NCBI GenBank assembly: GCA_027484685.1
Contig: JAIXSO010000032.1
Coordinates: forward strand, 309,951 to 373,950
Source of the DNA: Bacteroidota bacterium
GTDB taxonomy: Bacteria > Bacteroidota > Bacteroidia > UKL13-3
DNA length: 64,000 nucleotides
Direction of reading: 5' to 3'
Made by a program: the position numbers and the translations under genes. Below the pieces are notes generated by a model. It did not search any database and was not told where the DNA came from. It saw only the letters and a program-made list of their open reading frames with translations. Positions 45,601-53,510 of this stretch are shown here, piece by piece (within the stretch, counting starts at the first letter, position 1; every line of letters begins with the position of its first letter).

Positions 45601-45827
45601 ATATTGCTATTGGCTTGTTCAATTGGAAATGTAATTAAACGTTCAATATCGGCAGCACCCAGCGAAGGCACGGCAGTAATAATTTGAACCTGATTGTTGG
45701 TTATATCAGGCACAGCATCAATAGGTAATTTTGTAAGTTGGTAACTACCATAACCTATTAGGCCAATTATAAACAGGCCAATTATCAATTTCTGTTTAAC
45801 AGAAAAAGCTATAATACTATTTAGCAT
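42612..45827 (-). CDS. czcA: CzcA/CusA-type heavy-metal RND efflux pump
   Basis: 1071 residues, twelve-helix RND transporter of the heavy-metal type. The N-terminus LPIDAVPDITNNQVQI, the first helix block with DFGLIVDGAVIIVEA (the charged helix-4 motif) and SLGALDFG, the periplasmic porter domains and the C-terminal half (IALFGVAVLNGIVLI, TAFVASLGFFPMALSNGAGA) are all present. The loop after IVEA (about residues 420-462) is roughly 30 residues longer than I expect and is encoded by two dispersed repeats. Its last residues (NRQ) and stop also come from a repeat. Metal specificity (Co/Zn/Cd or Cu/Ag) cannot be decided. Confidence 0.92.
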   Translation of the reverse strand: MLNSIIAFSVKQKLIIGLFIIGLIGYGSYQLTKLPIDAVPDITNNQVQIITAVPSLGAADIERLITFPIEQANSNIPGIIELRSFSRFGLSLVTIVFNDETDVYWARQQVSERLQLVKDELPPGIATPTLAPVTTGLGEIYQYTVTAKKGYENKYDLTELRTIQDWVIRRQLLSVKGVADVSSFGGKVKQYEIAINPAKLQANNLTIADVFSALESNNQNTGGAYIEKQSTVLSIRSEGLIGSIEDIKNIAIKNLPNGTPLFVKDVAEVKIGYAIRYGAVTYNGNGEVAGAVVMMLKGANSSDVIKSVKQRIELIKETLPEGVEIEPFLDRTKMVNNAIGTVEKNLIEGALIVVFVLVLFLGNFRAGLLVASVIPLSMLFAVILMNMFGVGGNLMSLGALDFGLIVDGAVIIVEAVMHVLISNNKQFAIGKNTIDNKTSNQLNDNNHASSQLPAASSLYSQNEMDEQVTSSASKMMNSAVFGQIIILIVYLPIFTLQGIEGKMFKPMAQTVAFALFGAFVLSLTYIPMMSALFLSKKTSHKKNISSRMMDFLEFHYQNLLSKVLGYKKLVLGLTLLFFAAAIFTLTTLGGEFIPALEEGDFAVETRVLTGSNLNVTTAATTKGEQILKAKFPEVIKVVSKIGSGEVPTDPMPIDAADMMIILKDKSEWTSAKTFDELAEKMTEELEGIPGVTFGFQYPVQMRFNELMTGAKQAVVCKIFGENLDTLAFYADKLGHLINSVHGAVDLYVEPVAGMPQIVINYNRALMAQYGLHIDDVNKIVNTAFAGQSTGLVYEGEKRFDLMVRMDNEQRKDISDVQNLLIPTANGTQIPLSQIADVQIKDGPNQIQREDAKRRIIVGFNVRNRDVQSIVNELQEMVKSQIKFPATYYVTYGGSFENLTAAKKRLSIAVPVSLLLILLLLYFAFGSLKHSLLIYTAIPLSAIGGIFALALRGLPFSISAGVGFIALFGVAVLNGIVLIAEFNRLKADGMTNFKEIVLKGTKLRLRPVLMTAFVASLGFFPMALSNGAGAEVQRPLATVVIGGLLVATFLTLFVLPMLYILFEKGVFKRNRQ
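44454..44562. repeat. Dispersed repeats inside the czcA coding region
   Basis: CTGGCTGCTGGCAACTGGCT from 44461, followed by ACTGGC, matches the repeat at the truB end (58845). TTGTCAATTG and CCAATTGCAAATTGCTTATT (44521-44558) match the family at 41830 and 42460. The reading frame stays open through the insert. Confidence 0.8.
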
Positions 45828-45904
45828 AACGCGATAGTGATTAAATTAAATAAATTGAAAACAAAAAAAATTGCTTAGAACAGCAACTTGAAAATAAAAA
45901 AATC

Positions 45905-46291
45905 TTAGATAGATTTTGGTGGCTGCCATATAGCGCAAACAGCCGATGAATCAATAAAATGCTCTGAAGTAATAACATAACTCTTTTTAGAGGCAGGTAA
46001 AATGTTATTTAGCAAGTTATCAAAATTGGGGAATAAGTGAAAAATAGTAATGGAAGAAAACAAACCACTTTGCGATTTAAAAGGCAATTTCATGTCTTTT
46101 TCATAATCAGCATCTTTTACATTAGTAGTTTGATAATGCAAACATAAAAACTCCCAAAAGGTAATTTGTTTGTTTTCTTCTTTATGTTCAATAAAATGTT
46201 CTATTAATAATGGTAACTTCAATAGCTGGTTAAACTCAGTTGCCGAAAACAAATAAGTACTTAAAAACAATATGGCTATTACCCTTTTCAA
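45905..46291 (-). CDS. Small exported protein heading the metal-efflux operon
   Basis: 128 residues. A short signal (KRVIAILFLSTYLFSA) is followed by TEFNQLLKLPLLIEHFIEHKEEN, several histidines and KDMKLPFKSQ. The histidine- and acid-rich mature part could bind metal, but I know no named family; similar small proteins precede Bacteroidota metal RND operons. No ATG exists in frame, so the start is TTG at 46291, only five bases after the predicted -7 element. The message may therefore be nearly leaderless. It lies 77 bases before czcA. Confidence 0.65.
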   Translation of the reverse strand: MKRVIAILFLSTYLFSATEFNQLLKLPLLIEHFIEHKEENKQITFWEFLCLHYQTTNVKDADYEKDMKLPFKSQSGLFSSITIFHLFPNFDNLLNNILPASKKSYVITSEHFIDSSAVCAIWQPPKSI

Positions 46292-46296
46292 TAGTA

Positions 46297-46355
46297 CAAA
46301 TGTATGTAGTTTTTACAGAAGTAGTAAACTATTTTTCTGATAAATAATTTACTAC
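46297..46355 (-). promoter_or_regulatory. Promoter element and operator of the metal-efflux operon
   Basis: On the minus strand TACATTTG (46304-46297) matches the -7 consensus. Upstream, GTAGTAAA (46321-46328) and TTTACTAC (46348-46355) form a perfect 8-bp inverted repeat. An inner ATTT/AAAT pair gives a 35-bp near-palindrome covering the -33 position. No good TTG is present, consistent with an activator or repressor site. Confidence 0.55.
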
Positions 46356-46480
46356 TTGCATTGATTCTAAAATGTAATATAACTTTTAAGTGGATAAAAG
46401 AACTTTTAAAGGAATAACTATAAATAAGGTTAGAATTTAAAAGAAAGCATATTAAAACAAGCAGTAATTGAAAACAAAAA

Positions 46481-46509
46481 AAAACCTTACTTGAAAAAGT
46501 AAGGTTTTT
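46481..46509 (-). terminator. Terminator of tRNA-Ser
   Basis: Arms AAAACCTTACTT and AAGTAAGGTTTT, 4-base loop. On the minus strand a T-run (complement of 46471-46480) follows. Confidence 0.85.
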
Positions 46510-46513
46510 AGTG

Positions 46514-46598
46514 CGGAGAGTTAGGGATTCGAACCCCAGGTCCTGTTACAGACAACAGTTTTCAAGACTGCCGCAATCGACCACTCTGCCAACTCTCC
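46514..46598 (-). tRNA. tRNA-Ser (anticodon UGA)
   Basis: 85-base cloverleaf on the minus strand. Acceptor arms are GGAGAGT (46598-46592) and ACTCTCC (46521-46515) with discriminator G at 46514. The anticodon TGA is at 46564-46562 in loop CTTGAAA. A long variable arm and the T-loop GGTTCGAATCC identify a serine tRNA reading UCA. CCA is not encoded. A terminator follows at 46481-46509. Confidence 0.95.
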
Positions 46599-46654
46599 GG
46601 GTGCGAAAGTAGTACTGTGAGGCATATCTCGCAAGTTTTTTTTATATTTTTTTT

Positions 46655-46696
46655 AAATAAAAAACCCCAACCGTTAATAGTCAGGGTTTTTTATTT
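46655..46696 (-). terminator. Terminator of the M43 protease gene
   Basis: Perfect 13-bp arms AAATAAAAAACCC and GGGTTTTTTATTT around a 16-base loop. T-rich on both exits. Confidence 0.85.
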
Positions 46697-46748
46697 AAAA
46701 ATTTATTTTTAAAAGGATAAAATCTATACGATTTTATTGCTTTTTATG

Positions 46749-49016
46749 TTAGTTTACCATTACTTTTTTAACAAAATATTGGCTACCCATTTCTACTTTT
46801 ACGAAGTAAATTCCATTATTTAAACCTAAAGTATTTCTATCTAAGTTTACTGAATGGTTTCCTGCATTCATTTTACCGCTTGCAATTGTGCCTAAATTTC
46901 TTCCTAAAATGTCAACTACAGAAATAGTAATTTCAGAAGAGTTAGCCAATTCATATGATAATTCAGTAGTATTACTAAATGGATTTGGAGCTACATTAAA
47001 GTTAATAGTTCTTGCTAATTCGTCAGAAACACCTAATGCCCCACTTGAACTAACTCTTACTGCATCTAAGTAAAAATTAGCTCCACCTCTGCGAGTTAAA
47101 GCAATTTTAAACCTTACATTTGCGGCTTTTGGTGCATCTAAACTTACTTCTCTCCATTTGGTTCTATCGCTAGGCACAAAACCAGTTGACCAATCTAACC
47201 TAGTTGTTCCTGTAGTAGAAATTGCTGTTCCAGTAAATACTGAACCGGTTCCTGTCATTTGTGTCCAAGTTGTGCCACAGTTTGTTGACTGATAAACTCT
47301 CAATTCATCATTGGAGTTTGCACTTCCAGGTCCAGTTGTTAATGCAGTTGCATACGCAAATCTAAATGTTGGTAAAGTAGCATTGGTTAAATTGAACGAT
47401 GGAGAAATAAAACTTTGCTCAAATCCGTGTGATGGTAATTGATTAAAAGGATCTGCTTCTAGTTTCATTGAAGCAATTTCTCTGTAAGAAATACCTTGTA
47501 CTCGTTCCCAAATTGCTTTTTTGTTTTCTGACTCAAATCTCCAACCTTTTTCAGCCCAATCAATTGTATATTGCCAATTAGCAAAATTAACTTGAGCAAT
47601 AGGAGCAGAATTATCAACTACAGTAATAAAGTTTTTATAAACTGTATCTACAGTATTGCCATTAGTAGTAATTGAAAGTTTTACATCATAAGTACCTGGA
47701 GTATTATAAGTTACCACTGGAGCAGCCGTGGTAGCTGTAGCTGGAGTTCCGCCAGTAAATGTCCAATTAAAAGCAGTTGCAGTTCCATTATAAACGTTTT
47801 GGTTAAACGTAACGGTATTGCCTGAACAAATATTTGAATTAGTTGAATAAAAATAAGGAATTGCATTACAAGTAGTAACAGGATCTAAAACACCTGTTCT
47901 AATTAAGTTTTCTTGGCTACATAAATCACGTCTATAGTTATTTATACAGAAATGAACACGTGCTTTTTGCTGTAAAGTAAACATATTACTTGCACAATTA
48001 CCTATAAAATAATCCATAAAATTTTCCTGCATATCAGGTAATTCTAATGACTCTCCGAATTTGGTTAGGTCAACATTGCTTACAAAAGTTGACTGACCTT
48101 CAGGAATATAGCGATAATCTTTTCCACCACAAGTATTGTAAGTTGGATTACCACACTCATTTCTTAATGGATAAGATGAAGTTGGACGGAAAAATGTTCT
48201 TGGGGTATCAAATACACCATCACCTTCTGAATCGCAAGTATCTGAATCTTGAAATGGATGGTATAAACCTAACCAATGTCCAACCTCGTGTGTCATAGTG
48301 GTAACATTTGGAGTTTGACCCGGAGTTGACCTTTCAATATTTCCAAATTCATTGTAAATAACCATAACACCATCTGTACCTGCCGAGGTAACACCAGCGG
48401 CAAAAGGAAACTGAGCATAGCCTGCAACTCCAATTCCACCACCTCTATTAATTGATCTTACAATCCACATATTTAGGTATCTTTTAGAGTCCCAAACACT
48501 TTCGCGTTTCAAAACATCATCACCTTTATCCGCATTAGTTGAGTAATGTCTAACAATACCATTGGTACAATTACCTTTTGGGTCTTTTCTTGCAAGTCTA
48601 AACTCAATTTCCATATCAGCAGCAATATCTTTAAATATTTCTCTTCTGCGGCCAGTATCGCTATTTAAGTTTCTAAAACTTTTGTTTAAGAAGTCAATTT
48701 CGCTTTTAGCTTGTGCATCAGAAATATTTTCCACACTATTTACACCACTGTGAATGATATGAATAACCACAGGGATAATATACTTAGGTATGGAAGCTTT
48801 ACCCATTTTTTGGGTAGTTTTATAATCGTTAGGATTATAATTTTGGATAAAATTTTTCCAATTTTGATTGTAATTTGCCTCAAGCGCTTTTAATTCTGGA
48901 GACACTGATTTTAGTTGTTGATAGTGCTCATCAGTACCACATACATGAGAACCTTGTTGAGCATAGCTATGCAAACCTATTGCAAGCATAGTAATTGTGT
49001 ATAACAGTTTTTTCAT
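46749..49016 (-). CDS. Secreted M43 (pappalysin-type) zinc metalloprotease with PKD and T9SS domains
   Basis: 755 residues. Signal peptide KKLLYTITMLAIGLHSYAQ. The zinc site HEVGHWLGLYH starts at His243-Glu244 and a Met-turn-like NFMDYFIGNC follows, as in M43 peptidases. Residues about 385-470 form a PKD domain (FNWTFTGGTPA, TYDVKLSIT). A beta-rich domain of jelly-roll type follows, with FYLDAVRVSS. The end (NFNVAPNPFS, GIYFVKVEM, KKVMVN) is a T9SS type A sorting domain. It is expected to be exported as a zymogen-like surface or secreted protease. Single gene with its own terminator. Confidence 0.92.
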   Translation of the reverse strand: MKKLLYTITMLAIGLHSYAQQGSHVCGTDEHYQQLKSVSPELKALEANYNQNWKNFIQNYNPNDYKTTQKMGKASIPKYIIPVVIHIIHSGVNSVENISDAQAKSEIDFLNKSFRNLNSDTGRRREIFKDIAADMEIEFRLARKDPKGNCTNGIVRHYSTNADKGDDVLKRESVWDSKRYLNMWIVRSINRGGGIGVAGYAQFPFAAGVTSAGTDGVMVIYNEFGNIERSTPGQTPNVTTMTHEVGHWLGLYHPFQDSDTCDSEGDGVFDTPRTFFRPTSSYPLRNECGNPTYNTCGGKDYRYIPEGQSTFVSNVDLTKFGESLELPDMQENFMDYFIGNCASNMFTLQQKARVHFCINNYRRDLCSQENLIRTGVLDPVTTCNAIPYFYSTNSNICSGNTVTFNQNVYNGTATAFNWTFTGGTPATATTAAPVVTYNTPGTYDVKLSITTNGNTVDTVYKNFITVVDNSAPIAQVNFANWQYTIDWAEKGWRFESENKKAIWERVQGISYREIASMKLEADPFNQLPSHGFEQSFISPSFNLTNATLPTFRFAYATALTTGPGSANSNDELRVYQSTNCGTTWTQMTGTGSVFTGTAISTTGTTRLDWSTGFVPSDRTKWREVSLDAPKAANVRFKIALTRRGGANFYLDAVRVSSSGALGVSDELARTINFNVAPNPFSNTTELSYELANSSEITISVVDILGRNLGTIASGKMNAGNHSVNLDRNTLGLNNGIYFVKVEMGSQYFVKKVMVN

Positions 49017-49041
49017 TTTTTAAAACGTGTAATTTGGTTAG

Positions 49042-49070
49042 CAAAATAATAAAATTAATAACTATGTCAA
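49042..49070 (-). promoter_or_regulatory. Likely promoter of the M43 protease gene
   Basis: Minus strand: TTG (49070-49068, in TTGACA), 19 bases, TATTTTG (49048-49042), one base short of TAnnTTTG, 26 bases before the start codon. Confidence 0.5.
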
Positions 49071-49100
49071 TACTAAATCAAAAAGGGTTGCTTAAAACAG

Positions 49101-49595
49101 TTAATTTCTTTTTTGTTCCCAAACTTCTAAATCAAACATTTTTTTGCCTTCAATTTTAAACCTAATGGCCGTACAAACTTTATGAAACCCATGATTACCA
49201 GAGGCTCCAGGGTTAATATGCATCATATTAAGTGTAGGGTCGCGCATTACTTTTAGTATGTGCGAATGACCACAAATCATCAAATCAAATGATTGATTTT
49301 TGACAATTTGTTTAAACTTTGGTGAATAATTATTTGGATAACCACCAATATGAAGCATACAAATTTTCAATTCTTGCTCGGTAAAAGTTAAAATTTCGGG
49401 CATTCTTAGCCTTAAATTTTTATCATCTATGTTTCCCCAAACAGTTTTTAATGGCTTAAATTTTTCTACTTCATCAAAAGTTTTTAGATCGCCCCAATCG
49501 CCAGCATGCCAAAGTTCATCGCATTTATCAAAAAAATGAAACAGTTTTGGATTAAAATAACTATGTGTATCTGAAAATATACCTATTTGCTTCAT
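49101..49595 (-). CDS. YfcE/MJ0936-type metallophosphoesterase
   Basis: 164 residues. Calcineurin-like metal motifs: GIFSDTHSY (D-x-H), HAGDWGD, VWGNID (GN-[HD] variant with Asp), then CMLHIGGYP, CGHSHI and the final INPGASGNHG. Small members of this family are phosphodiesterases of uncertain natural substrate. The GNxD form is typical of the YfcE group. It lies 32 bases downstream of the next minus-strand gene. Confidence 0.88.
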   Translation of the reverse strand: MKQIGIFSDTHSYFNPKLFHFFDKCDELWHAGDWGDLKTFDEVEKFKPLKTVWGNIDDKNLRLRMPEILTFTEQELKICMLHIGGYPNNYSPKFKQIVKNQSFDLMICGHSHILKVMRDPTLNMMHINPGASGNHGFHKVCTAIRFKIEGKKMFDLEVWEQKRN

Positions 49596-49627
49596 TTATT
49601 TAAATTTATTTTATACTGTAAAAATAA

Positions 49628-50167
49628 TTATTCACTTTTACCCTTTTCTCCAACAAACTGATTATGGGGGTATTTAAACAAAAAGTTGAATGAAGTTAAG
49701 GAGCCATATATTTTAGTAATATATTGCTGCATATTAATTTTTTCTTCGTCCGTCATTTTATCGTGAGCATTAATTCTTTGCTCCATTACTCTTAATCTAT
49801 CACGTAACATAACTATTTTATGAAAAAATGTATCAATTGGTACTTCTTTGGCTTGCATGGTTTTATCGGCAGGATAAAAAACCAATTTTCCTCCTTGCCA
49901 CTTATTATGTAAAAAAACTTCTTCTTGAACATCCGTCCATCTGCGCAAAATTCCAATTAAAGTACGCTCTATTTCGGCACTACTTATTAAATCATCTGGT
50001 GGATCCACTGCTTCTATAATTTCTAAATTATGGTTAAATCGATTAATATCCTTAGCACCTTCATTTATAAATGTAATATAATAACTGTTAGGTTTTACAT
50101 TTATTATTACTCCATCGCCATAATCGATATGTTTTACGCGGCTTCCTATTCCTAAATTTGTTTCCAT
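49628..50167 (-). CDS. Conserved-looking protein with N-terminal SH3/Tudor-like segment
   Basis: 179 residues. The first ~50 residues (GIGSRVKHIDYGDGVIINVKPNSYYITFINEG) resemble the small beta barrel found at the C-terminus of UvrD/PcrA helicases, which contacts proteins. The rest is helical with charged heptads (about 65-165), so a coiled-coil or bundle is likely. No known family name. It appears co-transcribed with the phosphoesterase downstream. Confidence 0.65.
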   Translation of the reverse strand: METNLGIGSRVKHIDYGDGVIINVKPNSYYITFINEGAKDINRFNHNLEIIEAVDPPDDLISSAEIERTLIGILRRWTDVQEEVFLHNKWQGGKLVFYPADKTMQAKEVPIDTFFHKIVMLRDRLRVMEQRINAHDKMTDEEKINMQQYITKIYGSLTSFNFLFKYPHNQFVGEKGKSE

Positions 50168-50341
50168 ATTTTTGGGATTATTTGATTGTTAAATTGTTTA
50201 AATTATTATTACTTTAAAATCATTGACAACAGTAAGTTACCTATGACTAAAAGCAAGAGTCATTTTTTGTTGATTTATAGTTGGGAAAGTAAGGAAGAAT
50301 TTATTTTTATTGCAAAGCAAAAATAATTTTAATTAAAAATA

Positions 50342-50878
50342 ATGATACTTTCAGACAAACGCATTCTTGAAGAGATAGAAAATGGTAACATTTTAATTGA
50401 ACCTTTTAAAAAAGAATGTTTAGGTACTAATAGCTACGATGTGCATTTGGGTAGATATTTGGGAACTTATAAAGACAGAGTTTTAGATGCAAGAGAGCAT
50501 AATAAAATAGATGTTTTTGAAATTCCAGTTGAGGGTTTTGTGTTACAGCCCAACACATTATATTTAGGAGTAACTGCTGAATATACCGAAACTCACAAGC
50601 AAGTTCCGTTTTTAGAAGGCAAAAGTTCAACTGGCCGCTTAGGAATAGACATACATGCTACCGCAGGTAAAGGCGATGTAGGTTTTTGTAATACTTGGAC
50701 TCTGGAAATATCGTGTACTCAACCAGTGAGAATTTATGCAGGAATGCCTATTGGTCAATTAATTTATTTTGAAGTAGCTGGCGATATTGACATTATGTAC
50801 AATACTAAGAAAAATGCCAAATACAATAAACGTACTGTAAAACCAGTAGAAAGTATGATGTGGAAGAACAAATTTTAG
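50342..50878 (+). CDS. dcd: dCTP deaminase
   Basis: 178 residues. Motifs: the N-terminal MILSDKRILEEIENG, the CLGTNSYDVHLG strand, the EGKSSTGRLGIDIHATAGKGDVGF active-site region and the following WTLEIS that carries the catalytic Glu. It converts dCTP to dUTP for dTTP synthesis; a bifunctional dCTP deaminase/dUTPase cannot be excluded. It lies 12 bases before the dipeptidase gene. Confidence 0.93.
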   Translation: MILSDKRILEEIENGNILIEPFKKECLGTNSYDVHLGRYLGTYKDRVLDAREHNKIDVFEIPVEGFVLQPNTLYLGVTAEYTETHKQVPFLEGKSSTGRLGIDIHATAGKGDVGFCNTWTLEISCTQPVRIYAGMPIGQLIYFEVAGDIDIMYNTKKNAKYNKRTVKPVESMMWKNKF

Positions 50879-50890
50879 TTAATAAATAAA

Positions 50891-52273
50891 ATGATTAAAG
50901 AATATATTGAACAAAACAAGGATCGTTTTTTAAACGAACTTTTTGACTTACTGCGCATTCCAAGTATTAGTGCAGATAAAGATTACGCTGAGCAAGTAAA
51001 CAAAACTGCTAATTTTGTGAGAGATAGGTTAATAGAAGCTGGTGCTGAAAAAGTAGAAGTATGCGCTACTGCTGGTTATCCTATAGTTTATGGCGAAAAA
51101 ATTATTGACCCAAAACTACCAACTGTATTGGTTTATGGCCACTACGATGTGCAGCCTGCTGTTCCATTAGAATTATGGGATACACCTCCATTTGAACCCA
51201 CAATTAGAACTACAGAAGTTCACCCCAAAGGTGCCATATTTGCCCGAGGTAGTTGCGATGATAAAGGCCAAATGTACATGCATGTTAAAGCGTTTGAATT
51301 AATGATGAAATCGAACACTTTGCCTTGTAATGTAAAATTTATGATTGAAGGCGAAGAAGAAGTTGGAAGCACCAACTTAGGCCCTTTCTGTATTAATAAT
51401 AAAGAAAAACTGAAAGCTGATGTGGTATTAATTTCTGATACTTCGATGATTGCTTTAGATACACCAAGTATTGATACTGGATTGCGCGGTTTAAGTTATG
51501 TAGAAGTTGAAGTTACAGGACCTAACAGAGATTTACATAGTGGCGTTTATGGCGGTGCAGTAGCTAACCCAATCAATGTTTTAGCTAAAATGATTGCTAG
51601 CCTACACGATGAAAATAACCATATTACTATTCCTGGTTTTTACGATGAAGTTTTAGAATTAACCAACCAAGAACGTGTTGAGTTAAATCTTGCTCCATTT
51701 AATATTGAAGATTTTAAAAAAGACCTAAATATAGATGATGTTTGGGGAGAAAAAGGTTTTACAGTATTAGAAAAAACTGGTATTCGCCCAACATTAGATT
51801 GTAACGGAATTTGGGGTGGTTATATTGGCGAAGGTGCAAAAACTGTTTTACCATCGAAAGCATTTGCTAAAATAAGCATGCGTTTAGTGCCTAACCAAGC
51901 AAGCCATAAAATTACCGAACTATTCAAAAATCACTTTGAAAGCATTGCACCTGCAGGAGTTAAAGTAGAGGTAAAACCTCATCATGGTGGAGAGCCTGTG
52001 GTTACTCCAACAGATTCGGTGGCTTATTTAGCTGCTGCTAAAGCCATGGAAACTACTTTTGGCAAAAAACCAATTCCTACACGTGGTGGTGGAAGTATTC
52101 CTATTGTAGCATTATTTGAACGTGAATTAGGTTTAAAATCAGTTCTAATGGGCTTTGGTTTAGATAGCGATGCATTGCACTCACCAAACGAACATTATGG
52201 ATTAGAAAATTACTATAAAGGTATTGAAACCATTCCTTATTTCTTTAAGTATTTTGCTGAAATGAGTAAATAA
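50891..52273 (+). CDS. M20 family dipeptidase
   Basis: 460 residues. Metal ligands occur in VYGHYDVQP (His and following Asp), GSCDDKGQ, EGEEEVGS and the C-terminal DALHSPNEHYGLENY. The dimerisation (lid) domain inserts at about 195-350 (LHSGVYGGAVANP). The sequence resembles bacterial cytosolic nonspecific dipeptidases and carnosinase-like M20 enzymes. No signal peptide, so cytoplasmic. It is between dcd and a small lipoprotein gene on the same strand. Confidence 0.92.
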   Translation: MIKEYIEQNKDRFLNELFDLLRIPSISADKDYAEQVNKTANFVRDRLIEAGAEKVEVCATAGYPIVYGEKIIDPKLPTVLVYGHYDVQPAVPLELWDTPPFEPTIRTTEVHPKGAIFARGSCDDKGQMYMHVKAFELMMKSNTLPCNVKFMIEGEEEVGSTNLGPFCINNKEKLKADVVLISDTSMIALDTPSIDTGLRGLSYVEVEVTGPNRDLHSGVYGGAVANPINVLAKMIASLHDENNHITIPGFYDEVLELTNQERVELNLAPFNIEDFKKDLNIDDVWGEKGFTVLEKTGIRPTLDCNGIWGGYIGEGAKTVLPSKAFAKISMRLVPNQASHKITELFKNHFESIAPAGVKVEVKPHHGGEPVVTPTDSVAYLAAAKAMETTFGKKPIPTRGGGSIPIVALFERELGLKSVLMGFGLDSDALHSPNEHYGLENYYKGIETIPYFFKYFAEMSK

Positions 52274-52280
52274 CTTAATT

Positions 52281-52727
52281 ATGAAAGTAAGTGTTTACCA
52301 ATGGTTTCTATTTGTTGCAATTGCAATAACAATAGCTTGTGAAGAAAAAATAACACAAACAAACAATTTTATTTGCAATACTAAATTAGATTCATGTGTT
52401 TTGGAGCTACATCAAATAGATACACAAACTGTAAATGCTACCAATAAATCGGCAATTACCAGCAAAGGAAATATGTTGATAGATTTAAATCATCCTCTTT
52501 ATCAAACTTTTACTTTTAATAGTAATGCTACTACTATAAAAAAAGATAAAAAGAATTTTAGCTATCCTGCTAGAACATTTAAAATAGTAAATAACTATTT
52601 TTATTATGGCGATGATATATCAATAATTAACCAATGTAAAGATTCAAGTATCATTTTATATGCCGAGTTACCCGGAGCAACTTCTTCAACTTTAAAGTTA
52701 GAATGGTATTACTTCCGAAAAAAATAA
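52281..52727 (+). CDS. Small lipoprotein, unknown function
   Basis: 148 residues. The signal MKVSVYQWFLFVAIAITIAC ends in a lipobox with Cys20. The mature part has four further cysteines (FICNTKLDSC, then NQCKDS) and beta strands, suggesting disulfides. No family known. Last gene of the dcd group, followed by a strong terminator. Confidence 0.7.
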   Translation: MKVSVYQWFLFVAIAITIACEEKITQTNNFICNTKLDSCVLELHQIDTQTVNATNKSAITSKGNMLIDLNHPLYQTFTFNSNATTIKKDKKNFSYPARTFKIVNNYFYYGDDISIINQCKDSSIILYAELPGATSSTLKLEWYYFRKK

Positions 52728-52737
52728 AAATATAACC

Positions 52738-52772
52738 AAGACCTCAAGACAAAACCTTGAGGTCTTTTTTTT
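52738..52772 (+). terminator. Rho-independent terminator of the dcd group
   Basis: Perfect stem AAGACCTCAAG / CTTGAGGTCTT with a 7-base loop and eight Ts. Its T-run touches the next promoter. Confidence 0.92.
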
Positions 52773-52799
52773 GACTTTTTCAAAATTTTTATATTTTTG
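52771..52799 (+). promoter_or_regulatory. Bacteroidota-type promoter
   Basis: TTG (52771-52773), 18 bases, TATTTTTG (52792-52799), an exact TAnnTTTG, 27 bases before the TTG start of the next gene. Confidence 0.65.
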
Positions 52800-52825
52800 A
52801 TAAACCATATACCCCTAAATACAAT

Positions 52826-53359
52826 TTGAAAATAGTAGTAAAAGTATTAGCTGGCCTTTTGGCTTTGGTAATTATTTTGTGGTTAAGTTCAATGGCTTTA
52901 CCCGAAAAATGGCATGTTGAAAGATCAATATCAGTTAATGCGAGACCAAGTAAAATTTATAACTTAACCACAGAACTTAAAAACTGGAGTAAATGGAGCC
53001 CCTGGTATAATTTAGATCCAAAGGCCAAATGGATTTTTAGCGATTCAACTTATGGTGTAGGTGCTTGGTACACTTGGGAAAGCGAACAACGTAGTGTAGG
53101 AAAAGGACGGCTTGAAATAATTAGTGCCATTGAAAACCAATCGAACCGATATACGCTAGAGTTTGATGGAATGGATGTTAGTACGGCTGAATTTATTTTG
53201 ACTCCTGAGGGCGATAATGCAACCAAAGTAACTTGGACTTTGGAAGGTGAAAATAAAGGAATAGCCAAGTTATTTGGTGTATTGATGGGATTTTTTGTAG
53301 GTAGCGATTACGAAAAAGGACTAGAAAACATAAAAAGAGTTGCTGAAAGCAAAGAATAG
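52826..53359 (+). CDS. Membrane-anchored SRPBCC (START-like) protein
   Basis: 177 residues. An N-terminal helix (about 4-25: VVKVLAGLLALVIILWL) anchors a polyketide-cyclase/START-type domain: WHVERSISVNARPSKIYNLT, WSKWSPWYNLDP, and the closing helix KGLENIKRVAES. The domain binds hydrophobic ligands; the ligand is unknown. There is no ATG before residue 23, and the helix argues for the TTG at 52826 as start. It has its own promoter. Confidence 0.8.
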   Translation: MKIVVKVLAGLLALVIILWLSSMALPEKWHVERSISVNARPSKIYNLTTELKNWSKWSPWYNLDPKAKWIFSDSTYGVGAWYTWESEQRSVGKGRLEIISAIENQSNRYTLEFDGMDVSTAEFILTPEGDNATKVTWTLEGENKGIAKLFGVLMGFFVGSDYEKGLENIKRVAESKE

Positions 53360-53510
53360 AAATAAATACAACTTATTTATAATCAATAATTTGCAAATAA
53401 AAAGTATCGCATTATTATTTAATAGTTAACAAAATTACCTTTTAAATAATAATATAATAATTAAACAGAATTATGTTGCTTTTTTATACATAGGGTGCTT
53501 ATTTGCAAAC

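Larger units (their letters stand above)
46292..46748. other. Intergenic region with operator, tRNA-Ser and two terminators
   Basis: 457 bases between the metal leader gene and the M43 protease: operator/promoter (46297-46355), an AT-rich stretch, tRNA terminator (46481-46509), tRNA-Ser (46514-46598) and the protease terminator (46655-46696). No further coding region. Confidence 0.85.
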
